Assembly: GCA_963931865.1 (NCBI GenBank)
Contig: OZ007517.1
Coordinates: 2,154,479-2,218,478 of the forward strand
Length of the DNA: 64,000 bases
Reading direction: 5' to 3'
DNA from: Axinella damicornis
Taxonomy: Eukaryota > Porifera > Demospongiae > Axinellida > Axinellidae
Shown piece by piece: positions 53,587-64,000 of the stretch; position 1 is the first letter of the stretch, and every line of letters starts with the position of its first letter. A model generated the notes under the pieces. It saw only the letters and a list, made by a program, of their open reading frames with translations, did no database searches and was not told the DNA's origin. A program made the position numbers and the translations under genes.

Positions 53587-56500
53587 CCGTGCTAGATGTA
53601 AGCATTGTATGAGCAGTTCTCTCTCTCCGCAGGACGGGGATAGGTTCTGGAAGATGCCGGAGTGCTTCATCAGAGGCAGCACTATCAAATACCTGAGAAT
53701 TCCTGACGAGGTAGAGCATGAATCTAAAATATTTTGCGAATTTTTATTTGGCTGCGTTCATTGCCGCACAACTCGAAAGGCTCACTGTCGAATCAAATAA
53801 CTTTTCAAGCTATCGTGTGAGTGACCCAAGAGGTTCAAGAGGTTCGAGTGACCCAAGAGGTTCAAGAGGTTCGAGTGGCCCAAGAGGTTCAAGATGTGGA
53901 AGAACTATACAAACAGTGCAGCAAGGGAGCGGACCGAAATAGACAATTACCGTTGGCAGTGAGTCTGGAGCAACTCAAGATTATCAAAAAGAAGCTGGGT
54001 CAGCGTGCAAGTGTAAATGTGGCAAGTATGGCAAGGTTGTCAAAAAAAGAAATCATGACTGCTTCAGTTTGTGAAGGTTTTTTAGCACAAGTGTTAATGA
54101 CTAAAAATCATTCTGGCTGTTAATTTCAGCACGAAAATGATATCGGCAATTGTTATTCTGCGGTTAGTATGCCTGATTTACTCTCGAGAATACGGACAAG
54201 TACGGACGGGGGATGGGTACTCCAACACTGCGGCTATTTTGCGTTCGAGGAGAAAGCAGCTGCTGTGGCAATCTCGGCAAACGTAGTCATGCACCGACAA
54301 TGCTTCTAGTATGTGTTGAATCGAACGAAATTTGATTGATATGTAAACGCTTACCAGTGATGTAGGGCACATTTCGATTGATACCGCATATGAAGCCAAT
54401 GTATTTCGGTACACCAAGATGGCGGTTTCCGGATAGTATACGGAATTGCCACGGATAACGTGACGTAATTGCTATAGAGCACATTGCCTGAGGTGTTATT
54501 GTCATGTAATTATCTTGTTTTGGGTGTTATAAAAACTTTGTTTGTAGCTGGGCACGTACATATTTGAGTGGATTACTTGAACAATGCTCACCCACCCGTT
54601 GCAACAACAAACACATGCTCTCAGGAGGGGGCCGTATCTATGGCTACAACCAAAGAAATGCTCCCTTTACGGACATGTTAACCTTGGGATGAGCAATAAA
54701 GGGCTGTGTTGCTACAGAGGTGAAGTACTGAAGCTTATTGCTTGTAGGTATGCTGTCAACACTAGAATACCACCTATCCACTTTTGAAATGCTTCCAACG
54801 GCTATACCTAAAGACTTCCGTGCATTGCCTCAGGCATTTCATGTGTTATATAAGCGGTCATTCTTTGGTTGTAGCTGGGCACGTACGCAGTTGAGTGGAT
54901 TACTTGATCAAACCGATACCAGTAGCAAACACAGGCACTCGGGTAGGGGTCGTATCCATGGCAGCAACCACTGACATGCTCCCTATATGGAGATGTTGAC
55001 CGAGGGCTGTGTGCAGCACAAGGCACGATGGGATATCACCTCAGTACTATTCTATGCCTGAAGACTTCCGTACATGCCTCAGGCACTATTGTCATTTTGG
55101 GTGTTATAAAAACAGTCATTCTTTGTTTGTACCTGGGCATGTAAGAAGTTGAGTGGATTATGTTCACCCACCCTTTGCAATAACAAACACAGGTGCTCAT
55201 GAGGGGGCCGTATCTGTGGCAATGACCAATGAAATGCTTAAATCGTTGACCTTAGATTGAGCGATAAAGGCTGTGTTTCTACAGAGGTCGTTAAGTAACG
55301 AGGCTTATTGAGTTTGTTGCTTGGTAGGTAATGTGTTTTGTGATGTGACATCGCCAGTCATGACCGGAATTAATTTTCAGATGCCTGCCATAGCTTGTGC
55401 ACTTACATGTATGCACATTCCAAGGAGCTCTTTCATCATGTACTCACGATTGGGGGAAACGCCCTTCACTTGTGTGGCTATAGATGTTTGCCAAGACGAC
55501 AGCTTCATCACCGTGTTACCATAGCAACCTTGATTCAGAGTTGCTATAGTAATCCTTAAAATTAAGCCAACATTGATTACTGGGGTGCCTCCTGTTATGG
55601 CACTAAAATAAAGTGTAAATGGATTGTCTGGTGTGTCAGAACAATGCTTTAATCTTATACCTCCTCTCCCTCTTCCCCTCCCTCCTCTTCTCCTTCCCCG
55701 CTCTTCTCTTCCCCCTCCTCTTTTCCTTCCCCTCCCTCCTCTTCTCCTTCGCCTCCCTCCTCTTCTCCCCCTCCCTCCTCCTCTTCTCTTTTCCCTCCTT
55801 CCTCTCTTCTCCTTCCCCTCCTCCCTCCCCTCCCTCCTCCTCCTCTCCCCCCCCCCCCCCCCCCCCCCTCATCTTCTCCTTCCACTACCTCCCCTTCTCT
55901 CCCTTTCCGCCTTCTTTTCTTCCTTCTTCCTTCATCTCTCCCTACCCTCCCTCATTCCCCCTGTTCAGGTGATTGACATGGTTAAAGAGGAATTGTTAGC
56001 TTCCAAGGGCAAGCAAAGGTCTGGTGGACCTGGTAAGCTACGTTCAGCACTCGGGGATCCGCTGAGTCCCCACTGCGTAGCCTCGTTCCCATGCGCACAA
56101 GGGGAGCCTGGGAATGAGGCTACCCACTGCATGTACTCCTTGAAACTATAGCTTCATCCCCACTCTGCAAACTCATTAGTGCTGGTGTTATGATCACTTT
56201 CTCCAAGAAAATATGGCTCCCCCCCCCCCACCCACCCACCCACAAAACTGGTGATAGTTTGGTGCTTATCCTCCAAGTGATTGACTGATGCCGCATGTAT
56301 ATAATTGGCTGGCTGCTTTTGCATGCGATGGCCAAGGAATCTTTGTTCGGGCTTAACGATGCAGGATATGTATGACCTATTTTACTCCGCTGAAACTGTG
56401 ATCTGATTGGGCAGCAAGCTCTTTCAGTCATGTGACACCTACCTCTGGTGCATAAGCTCGTAATATTCCTTATCTGGTGTTGTACATTAGCGTAATAATT

Positions 56501-57012
56501 TGCCTAGGTTGTTTTTGAACTTCATCAAGACCGAACTTCCTTTAGCAGGTAAGATTTCGTGTCCGAGCTGGCTTGGTACGGAATGGTTTAGCTGGCTCCA
56601 CCCAAAACGTGCTTGAGATTCATGAACTTACAAGTGCGTCAACAAGTGATCAATTTGTAGTTTGATGAGCTGACACCTGCCAATGGTTAATTTCATTGCC
56701 ATCAAAATATTTGCATTTTTCACTCATGTTTGGAGCTGCAGGCACTTCGAACATCATTGTGTACGAATACCGCGTAACTTGGCAACTATATCTTCACCTG
56801 TATATGCAGTAAAGCGTAAACAAGGCGGTACCACTACTTTAATGTGTATGTATATATTCCTTTCCATTGTTGACATAATATTATTAAGCGAGATTCCACG
56901 TCTAATTATTAATTGCCTGCCTGTCTGTCTCTTGGTCTTTGCAGGTTCCCGCAGAGGAGGACGAACAGGTAAGATCATCTCGTTTTCCTCTATGAAAATT
57001 GAGCTGAATTGA
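50547..57012 (+). CDS. LSM4: LSm4, Sm-like RNA-binding ring subunit
   Basis: LSm4 is part of the LSm1-7 (mRNA decapping) and LSm2-8 (U6 snRNA) heptamers. Exons: 50547-50549 (the ATG alone, ATG|GTACGA), 50692-50733 ([14 protein letters not shown]), 52959-53057 ([20 protein letters not shown] through the Sm1 motif), 53633-53710 ([20 protein letters not shown], Sm2), 55969-56032 ([20 protein letters not shown]) and 56945-56968 (GSRRGGRTG). Junctions are GT-AG and in phase. The Sm fold is complete by about residue 80. Animal LSm4 normally ends in a long RGG tail; I find no further Gly/Arg exon. Either the last exon reads through its donor to a stop at 57010-57012, giving a short tail, or more exons lie further on, so the end is uncertain. 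A second, broken copy of the end of exon 3 lies at 53176-53230. Confidence 0.93.
50845..50982. mobile_element. 138-bp element, TAGCCTC family
   Basis: Arms TAGCCTCATTCCCAGGC / GCCTGGGAACAAGCCTA with inner arms CTACACCTCCAG / CTGGAGGTGTAG. No clear target duplication. It lies in LSM4 intron 2. A close relative with the same inner arms is at 52424-52498, and others lie at 21158-21202, 21510-21884 and 23514-23565; half-sites occur near 820 and 31233. Confidence 0.75.
50999..51705. mobile_element. ~700-bp element with ~60-bp inverted repeats in LSM4 intron 2
   Basis: Left arm from AAGGTTCCGGGATACCCAA to GTGGGCGGGACTTCCT (51000-51058); right arm is its inverse, AGGAAGTCACGCCCACTTAA to TTGGGTATCCCGTAACCTT (51648-51702). 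A direct second copy of the inner right arm lies at 51620. An open stretch of 118 codons inside (from 51141) resembles nothing I recognise. Probably a non-autonomous DNA transposon. Confidence 0.75.
52122..52393. repeat. Inverted repeat, ~60-bp arms, LSM4 intron 2
   Basis: Arms TATCTTGGGCTAGGAATGAG ... GATCAGCATGAA and inverse TTCATGCTGATCACAATGG ... CCTAGCCCAAGATA around about 150 bp that contains repeated AACGATGTCCTTAAAATGAT. Non-coding foldback. Confidence 0.75.
52640..52957. repeat. C/T minisatellite before LSM4 exon 3
   Basis: About 315 bp of CCCTCC/CTTCC units on the coding strand ending in CTCCCTAG, the acceptor at 52958. Confidence 0.95.
53075..53268. repeat. G/A minisatellite after LSM4 exon 3
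   Basis: GGGAAAGGGGGGAGAGA-type units following the exon 3 donor, interrupted by the duplicated exon fragment at 53176-53230. Confidence 0.85.
53176..53230 (+). pseudogene. Duplicated fragment of LSM4 exon 3 with its donor site
   Basis: 55 bp nearly identical to 53008-53063 (CTGGATGAATATCCAGCTG ... CATCGAGAGTAAGC). It includes the 3' part of exon 3 and the GTAAGC donor, has one base deleted and a few substitutions, and lacks the exon start. G/A-rich minisatellite lies on both sides, suggesting slippage or unequal exchange. Confidence 0.85.
53521..53584. repeat. (GT)n microsatellite before LSM4 exon 4
   Basis: 64 bp of pure GT, 49 bp upstream of the exon 4 acceptor. Confidence 0.95.
54535..55335. 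repeat. ~290-bp degenerate tandem repeat, LSM4 intron 4
   Basis: Three copies starting near 54540, 54870 and 55125, sharing TTTGTAGCTGGGCACGTA, GAGTGGATTACTTGA, AACAAACACAGG-GCTC, GGGCTGTG and a final TTGCTTGTAGGTA. Non-coding. Confidence 0.8.
55655..55967. repeat. C/T tract before LSM4 exon 5
   Basis: About 310 bp of CTCCTTCCCCTCCCTCCTCTTC-like sequence (with a 27-bp C run near 55849) leading into CCCCTGTTCAG at 55968. Confidence 0.93.
56078..56122. mobile_element. 45-bp element, TAGCCTC family, with 9-bp TSD
   Basis: TAGCCTCGTTCCCATGCG ... GCCTGGGAATGAGGCTA flanked by CCCACTGCG and CCCACTGCA (one mismatch). It lies 45 bp after the donor of an LSM4 exon. Confidence 0.8.
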
Positions 57013-57099
57013 TGGCTGTCCCAAGTCTAGGAATCCAATTACACTGCACATTTTAATTCGTGCATGACCTGGGTCCAATTATCATTCGTCAGTCGTACA

Positions 57100-57625
57100 G
57101 TCCAGGGCGTAAGAAATCTTTATTTGCTGGTATGATCGGTGGAAATTATTCCCTTATTAGGTATCCGCATTCGTTTATGTCTTATGGACTTGTAATGATA
57201 CAGAGTCAATAGCGTAAGAAATCTTTATTAGCTGGTATGATTATTCCCTTATTAGGCATCCGCATTCATTTGGGAAATATATGGCCTGTAATGATGAGGG
57301 TCAATCACGAATCAATGGCGTCAGAAATCTAGTATGATCAATTCCTTATGTGGTATCTGCATTCATTTGGATAAATATCATCTTATTGGACCTGCAGGCC
57401 GATCATAAATCAATGGCGTCAGAAATCTGTATTACGCAGTTTCTTATTTGGCATCCGTGGACCTGAGGCCGATCGTAAATCAATGACGTCAGAAATCTGT
57501 ATTAGCCAGTTCTTTATTTGGTATCCACATTCTTATGGACCTGTTGGCCGATCATAAATCAATGGCGTCAGAAATCTGTATTATGCAGTTTCTTATTTGG
57601 CATCCGTGGACCTGAGGCCGATCGT
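57100..57625. repeat. ~90-bp degenerate tandem repeat
   Basis: About six copies sharing AATCAATGGCGTCAGAAATC, CAGTTTCTTATTTGGCATCC and GGACCTGAGGCCGATC; later copies are nearly identical. Downstream of the last LSM4 exon. Confidence 0.85.
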
Positions 57626-58054
57626 TAATCAATGCAGCTGAAATACAATGAGCCATTTTCCTCCACGTGAGTGTGGTGCTGGACAGCTTCTGTGCAGACG
57701 TCTGGTGAGCTCTCTGCCCCATGTGGCATTCGCGTAAGCATGGAACGTGACAGTTCTGTCTTCAGCAATCTCATGAGCTCTTTTATCCCTCACTGATACA
57801 TGTATGCGTCTGTACGAGTCCAGCATAGCTCATTGCTCTGACTTACTAACAGCCAATAGTTTCTCTGGCGAAGAGCATTTGTCCAATGGCAGATCAAGGT
57901 CAAAGGTCACGTGCATCACTGGTCTAGTCCTGCCCCACTTCTGTTCAGACTAAGCAGGGTTTTATTTTGGAGAGGGGCATTCTTCCCTTGAATCTTCGCA
58001 GAAGTATTATGTATGCAAGGCAACTCATGCCAGTTCCCCCTTACTTCGCCGCAC

Positions 58055-58250
58055 TACGATTTCATCCCCCCTACGATTTCATTCCCCCCTACGATTTCAC
58101 CCCCCCCCCCCCCCCCCCCCCCCCCCCCTACGATTTCATCCCCCCTATGATTTCATCCCCCCTACGATTTCATCTCCCCTGCGATTTCATCCCCCTACGA
58201 TTTCATCCCCCTACGATTTCATCCCCCCCTACGATTTCATCCCCCCTCTA
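58055..58250. repeat. CTACGATTTCATCCCCCC minisatellite
   Basis: About ten units of 16-18 bp, one expanded into a run of about 29 C near 58100. Non-coding. Confidence 0.9.
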
Positions 58251-58964
58251 CCTAATTAGCATTAAAGATTTTGATCATGACTTAAACTACAATGCAAGCC
58301 AGCTACACAGTTAGGCCAGTGATATTGAAAGCGATGTTGATGGTTGTGCTTCGCCATCATTTTAGATAAAATGTTGTGCCCAAAATGATCACGACATGTC
58401 GTGCTATTTGATGATACCATAAGTCACGACTATCTCAGCATCCCGAGTTCACACACGCGCTTAAAATTAATGAACGTAGACTGAATTAGCATTCTATGTG
58501 GGTAATTGGTGTTCATGATACTACACTCACATGAGACAGATGCTCATGAGCTGTCACTATCTCTTTACCTGCAGCTTTGTGATGTCGGTATGATACGTAG
58601 TATCTGTTGTTGGATATTTGTACACACGCACGCACTTGCGTATTATCATGGCTATACATTCGGGATAGGGTGAAACCTGTCCACTCATCAGGGGCTTAAA
58701 AACAAAAGAATAGTGTGCTTTGATTCTAGTTGCATTTCTAGATCAGAAAGTTGGACACCCAGAGGTCAGAGATTGGATATGCGATACTGGACACATTTAT
58801 TAATGATACTGGCCTGAGAATGAGGGAAAAGTGATACTATTACCCGGAATGGATAATTAGGTATGAGACATATATACCGAAACTGTACTCTCTTCTCAGG
58901 CACAAGCAGTGTTGCAGTAAAACCTCCGATAGTGGACCCTCCGAGATAGGAATACAATATAGTT

Positions 58965-59300
58965 CCCAGCCTCATTCCTAGACTCACTCCCAGCCTCATT
59001 CCTGGATACATTCCCAGCCTCATTCCCAGACTCATTCCTGCCCAGCCTCATTCCTGCCCAGCCGCATTCCTACCCAGCCGCATTCCTTTCCCAGCCTCAT
59101 TCCTACCCAGCCTCATTCCCAGCCTCATTCCTGCCCAGCCTCATTCCTGCCCAGCCGCATTCCTACCCAGCCTCATTCCTTTCCCAGCCTCATTCCTTTC
59201 CCAGCCTCATTCCTGCCCAGCCTCATTCCTGCCCAGCCTCATTCCTGCCCAGCCTCATTCCTACCCAGCCTCATTCCCAGACCCACTCCCAGACCCACTC
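58965..59300. repeat. CCCAGCCTCATTCCTG minisatellite
   Basis: About 20 units of 14-17 bp. The core CCTCATTCCCAG is the same as the end of the TAGCCTC foldback family. Confidence 0.9.
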
Positions 59301-59689
59301 CTATACTTGATCATTCAATCGTTCCCAACTCATTCCCAGACTCAATATCGAACTCGTTGCTGGGTACATTCCCAACCTCGTTTCCAACCTCTCCAAGACC
59401 TCTCCAACACTCTTCACTAGTTTTGCAACTTGTTGTGTAGCTAGTATGTGGCTCAAAATTGTAAAAGCTAGGCTAGGCAAGCTTGCTGTACCCTGCCCAC
59501 CGCATAGAACTGAGCGTCCATCTTAGAACTGTCCAGAGAGAATTCTTGATGGACGTACTGAACTGAGGATGCAAGGGCCAGAGTCTATTCGTGAGGTGAG
59601 AATGAAACCTGAGACGCGTTTGCCCTACCCTGTTGCGCTAGCCTACCTGCACCAGCAGTGGATTACCACTTGAACCGATTCCAAGAATT

Positions 59690-62145
59690 AAAACAGTTAG
59701 AACGCTAAAATTAATACCCACCTAATCTGCTGTACGCCCAAACCACTAAATTTAATAATAGTGACCTTAAAGTAAATTACCATAATAAATTTCAGTACTT
59801 ACACAAGATGTATAATGTCAGCAAAGGACCAAGTGAGAACCACACACATCTGCCAAGGTGCAAGGTTACTATGGCAACCACAGTGGTACTGCAGGCCAAG
59901 AATAAACAGTTGCTATTAGCTCTGATAGTTAAAATGCTAAAATTAATACCCACCTGATCTGCTATACGCCCAAACCACTAAATTTAATAATAGTGACCTT
60001 AAGGTAATTACTTGCACAAGATGTTTAATGTCAGCAAAGGACCAAGTGAGAACCACACACATGTGCCAAGGTGCAAGGTTACTATGGCAACCACAGTGGT
60101 ACTGCAGGCCAAGAATATTAGCTCTGATATTTATTAAAATTAATGCCCGCCTAATCTGCTGTACGGCCAAACCGCTAAATTTAAGACCGTACTCTCGCGA
60201 AAGTCTGCCAATGGGCGCTGCATCTTACTTTCTCACCAAACAAGGGGGTGGGCGCTCTTTCGAGTGTTTCCGCATTCAACCTCGAAAGAGCGCCCACCTT
60301 TGTTTACGTACACAAGTAGCAATAGCAGCGATCGAGCAGCAAGTGCGCGTGAGTCAAAGCCCTCCCAGCACATCTACATCGCTGGAGTCACTAGCAACAT
60401 CACCGCTCACCACGTAGTCTTCGCTGCCGCCAAGCGCTGGCTGAGGTCCAGCGTGGAGGCCGCGGGGCCGTCGTCAGCACAGGCAAGCCAGGCAACACAC
60501 ATGGACACCATAGATACGGATACACAGACTAATAGAGACTTGCTGCAAGGAGGTTCTTACCTCAGATATGCTGGAACATCTCACTAATGCGCTCCATCAC
60601 GAGGCACGAGGCTATAGCGCGACGGTGGATGCTCATTCGAGTAAACTTAGACCCTATATAGAAAATTGAGCCAAAAGTGGGTGGTGGGCGCTCTTTGCGG
60701 AGTGGGCGGACTTTCGCGAGAGTACGGTAATAGTGACATTAAGGTAAATTACATTACTTGCGCAAGATGTTTAATGTCAGCAAAGGACCAGCTGAGAACC
60801 ACACACATGTGCCAAAGTGCAAGGTTACTATGGCAACCACAGTAGTACTGCCGGCCAAGAATATTAGCTCTGATATTTATTAAAATTAATACCCACCTAA
60901 TCTGCTATAGCCCAAACCACAAAATTTAATAATAGCGACATTAAGGTTAATTACATTACTTGCGCAAGATGTTTAATGTCAGCAAAGAACCAGCTGAGAA
61001 CCCCACACGTGCCAAGGTGCAGGGTCACTATGGCAACCACAGTGGTGTGAAAGTACTACAGGCCAAAAATAGACAGTTGCTATTAGCTCTGATAGTTAAA
61101 CGCTAAATGTAATACCCACCAAATCCGCTATACGCCCAAACCACTATATTTATGTTTCTAACACAGTCTGATATGGCTATTCCTATGGCAAATGCTAGCC
61201 AGAGCAACTAGGGTGATATTGACATTTCCCACTCTGTGGGTTATCACGTCCCCCTAGGGCATGAATGTTATTGCCATGGCGCAAATGCAGTAATGATAGA
61301 TGCATAACACAAGGAATTCAAGATGAAGGATGTACGTAGTACCAGTTGCACGCAAGATGCTGGCCTGGAACCTCACGGCTGCTAGAACAGATGGAGGTGT
61401 GGACTGGGCGTGGCTATACTAGTAGGGGGCGGCAGCAAACTTACTCGGGGCTAGGCTCGTGTATCAAAGAATGACAAGAGGCCCGCTTCCCCAACAGCAA
61501 ACCAAGTCGTGGTCGGCCATTTCAGGTTGCACGGAGAGTCTCACGTGCCCTGGGAATGGGGCTGCATCATTAGTACGTATGGTACGCTGATTGCGAGGCG
61601 CTACTGTTGCCAAGCCGCGACCGTTACCAAGGCCACGATATCGACGCGTTCCTATATATAGCCACAGGACATGTATTATACAGTGTGTACTGGGAAACAT
61701 CACTCGTCTGTAGCCATACTGTCACTCGTGCCTGCGGCACTCATGACAATACAGCAACAGACTCATGGTATTTCCCTGTATACACTGTATAATATATAAA
61801 TAGTGACCTTAAGGTAACAGAAGGTGTTTAATGTCAGCAAAGGACCAAGTGAGAACCACAAACGTGCCAAGGTGCAGGGTCACTATGGCAACCACAGTGG
61901 TGTGAAAGTACTGCAGGCGAAGAATAAACAGTTGCTATTAGCTCTGATAGTTAAAATGCAAAATTAATGCCCACCTAATCTGCTATACGCCCAAACCGCT
62001 AAATTTAATAATAGCGACATTAAGGTAAATTACATTACTTGCGCAAGATGTTTAATGTCAGCAAAGGACCAGCTGAGAACCACACACGTGCCAAGGTGCA
62101 GGGTCACTATGGCAACCACAGTGGTGTGAAAGTACTGCAGGGCAG
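59690..62145. repeat. ~215-bp tandem satellite, about seven copies
   Basis: Units contain TTTAATGTCAGCAAAGGACC, AGTGAGAACCACACAC, GTTACTATGGCAACCACAGT and CTAAATTTAATAATAGTGAC. Copies are at roughly 59700, 59980, 60730, 60930, 61800 and 62010, with a partial at each end. They are interrupted by an inverted-repeat element (60189-60728) and by unrelated sequence at 61150-61800. Confidence 0.85.
60189..60728. mobile_element. 540-bp element with CCGTACTCTCGCGAAAGT ends inserted in the satellite
   Basis: Ends CCGTACTCTCGCGAAAGTC and GACTTTCGCGAGAGTACGG. The surrounding satellite unit (TTTAA|TAATAGTGAC) is restored when it is removed. Inside is a second hairpin (GTGGGCGCTCTTTCGAG / CTCGAAAGAGCGCCCAC, 60245-60297) and GC-rich sequence with short ORFs of unknown nature. 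Confidence 0.75.
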
Positions 62146-64000
62146 AGTTTGTGGCACAGGGCTACTTTCATTTGCAATAGATGTGGTTACGCAGTGCAAA
62201 TGTCATTGAGTACATGTACTTACACCCTGCCATGGTAGTTTAAGTTGCTAGCTGGCTTCCGTTTGCAGATGTGGAGGGTGTATTAGTGACTAGTCAATAC
62301 ACCTCTCGCCATGGCAACCTGGCAACCTGGTCATAGGCAACACCTGCAAACCTAGCCTCTTAGCACCATGTATTCGAGTATAATTAGGTCAGCGATTACC
62401 ATTGATCATGAAGCATCAAAGCCTGCTGCCGAGAGAATACAGGTTCCTAGTCCAGGTCCACCTACACTGTTCCATTGCGGAGACACAGCTTTCCTAGACA
62501 CAGCTTTCCTAGCCTTGCTACAGCTTTTCTGTCTTGATTACCTACAAAGATCTGACATCTGGATATACTTCTAGTACCCGTATCCTTAAGTTGACATTGT
62601 GCCTAACGTTTCAAAGTCACCCTAAGCGATGCATTTCATGCACAAACAAGACGACAAAAATTGAAAGGTTAAACTTTGTGATGTCCTCAAAAACACAACA
62701 ACAAGGGGAAATACATTACACATGCTCAGTCCTTCTCATTCATAAAATGTATGGGATCCTTTCCCCTAATTGTTTCTCTGCTTTTTTGAGAGATGGGGTA
62801 TGACAGGCCATCACTAAATCCCTTTTAATCAAATCCAGATCTGCATAGGGAAGCCACCTAACAACTTAACCTATCGGAGTAAAGTACTTGATGACATCTG
62901 CATCGCAACCACATCCTAATTTTGTTGCCTTCGTGTGTGTTTGGTTGGTCATTTATGTTGAAGTCTATATGTAAGATACAGATTTTGTCGCTTGCTGTAT
63001 CGTCGTAGCAACCAGATGATACTCACTCTACCACCACATGGAGATTACGGCTACTGGATTGTCCTATTGGTACAACATCCACGATAGCTGGATGACCTCA
63101 CTCACTAAATATAGGGATGGACCTCTGTGTGGATGAACTTGCTTTCCCATGTATCATATGCGAACAGCAGGCTACCAGCAGTTTGACCCTTCGTTAGTTG
63201 CAAACATGCCTTTGGGCATGCGTTGATCTGCTTGTATTGGAATTCAAAGCGTCATGCTTCAGCATAGCAGCTTTTGTCCCTGCCATTTGGAAGCAATAAA
63301 TTGTACATGATGAGTGACTCTGACCATATATGGTCAACATAACAACAATTTGTGTCTGCCAAAATCATCAGTTGTTGTACGTAGTTCAGCTACATGTGCG
63401 CATAGGACCCTTGTGTGAACCTTGTAGTATCAGCTATAGAAGTCGGAAGGCATTTGGATCTTGGCATGAATGTCCTTGAGAGATAGTTTCTGTGGTAGCA
63501 GAAATGGTGGGGCAGGGAGAGGTGCCGTCAGTATGACAGTGTTTGCTCTCAGGCGGAGAAAGTCTCCATCCATTTTTGTGTAAATGGAACTTGGAAATCA
63601 CCTTGTATGCCTCTATTTTTGGCATTCCTGAGGAACATTTACTAGCCAGTGAGTGGCCATCGTGAAGATTTCTGCCTGAATGTGTCTGTGTAAAGCTGGA
63701 ATACCCTAAAGAAAGACCAGTTTGCATCCTTGAAACGACAAGAAAGAATTGATAAACATGTCTCTAGTATTGCACCAATTGGATCAGATATCAGATATAC
63801 TATATCGGCCCAAAAATATCAGTGTCTGCAATTGGCACTGTTACCTGTATGATGCTGATGAAGATAAGCATGCAATGAACTTTCGTATATCAGACTGGTT
63901 ATCGATCTCAGCACATCAATACATTAAGATTTTAACCGTGTGTTTGTTTGTGTGTAACAGAAGTGGGCTATTTGTGGGGCGGGACTAGACTAGTTGCGTG
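62146..64000. other. No recognisable feature at the right end
   Basis: Unique-looking AT-balanced sequence with short ORFs only. I see no conserved exon, RNA gene or repeat array. Confidence 0.5.

Noticed and set aside
53820..53897. Collagen-like GPRGSRG coding
   Set aside because: A short 27-bp intronic minisatellite (CCAAGAGGTTCAAGAGGTTC) inside LSM4 intron 4, without exon borders.
63434..63727. 97-codon minus-strand ORF near the right edge
   Set aside because: No similarity I can recognise and no adjacent splice-compatible exons.

Overview
The window is nuclear DNA of a metazoan. Four single-copy animal genes with GT-AG introns can be read exon by exon: a MAST-family kinase, ORC1, OGFOD1 and LSM4. 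Introns are repeat-rich, tandem repeats abound and short foldback elements are numerous. The style suggests a marine invertebrate, perhaps a sponge, but the phylum is a low-confidence inference. A 200-base run of N (1569-1768) shows this is a draft assembly.

Layout. Positions 1-6808, minus strand: N-terminal half of a MAST microtubule-associated Ser/Thr kinase, leaving the window inside the kinase domain. A probable 5' exon lies at 16591-16668, so 6.8-16.6 kb would be its large first intron, filled with minisatellites and low-complexity DNA. Positions 16966-24142, plus strand: complete ORC1 in eight exons, with a very long repetitive disordered N-terminal region and no visible BAH domain. Positions 25694-26980, plus strand: a three-exon gene for a small secreted protein that I do not recognise. 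Positions 27626-50425, minus strand: OGFOD1, the prolyl hydroxylase of ribosomal protein S23, in 13 exons. Positions 50547-57012, plus strand: LSM4, divergent from OGFOD1 with about 120 bp between start codons. From 57 to 64 kb I see only tandem and interspersed repeats.

The most interesting feature is inside OGFOD1. Its third intron is 17.5 kb (31366-48876) and holds four intact, same-strand paralogues of the secreted-protein gene found at 25.7 kb. They form an expanded tandem array. Each copy has three phase-0 exons, a signal peptide, conserved glycosylation sequons, a C-terminal CxLC motif and the same TATA plus CACGTG core promoter. Units 2-4 also carry decayed pieces of an IS630/Tc1-like DDE transposase; unit 1 appears to lack them. 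Unit 4 has further acquired an hAT-like MITE and an 838-bp foldback element.

Two other patterns recur. Small palindromic elements with TAGCCTCGTTCCCAGGC-like ends are scattered across the window, several with 8-10 bp target duplications. Long polypyrimidine or CA tracts sit immediately upstream of 3' splice sites in MAST, ORC1 and LSM4. The housekeeping genes serve separate processes (replication licensing, ribosome modification, RNA decay and splicing, signalling); nothing suggests they act as one pathway.
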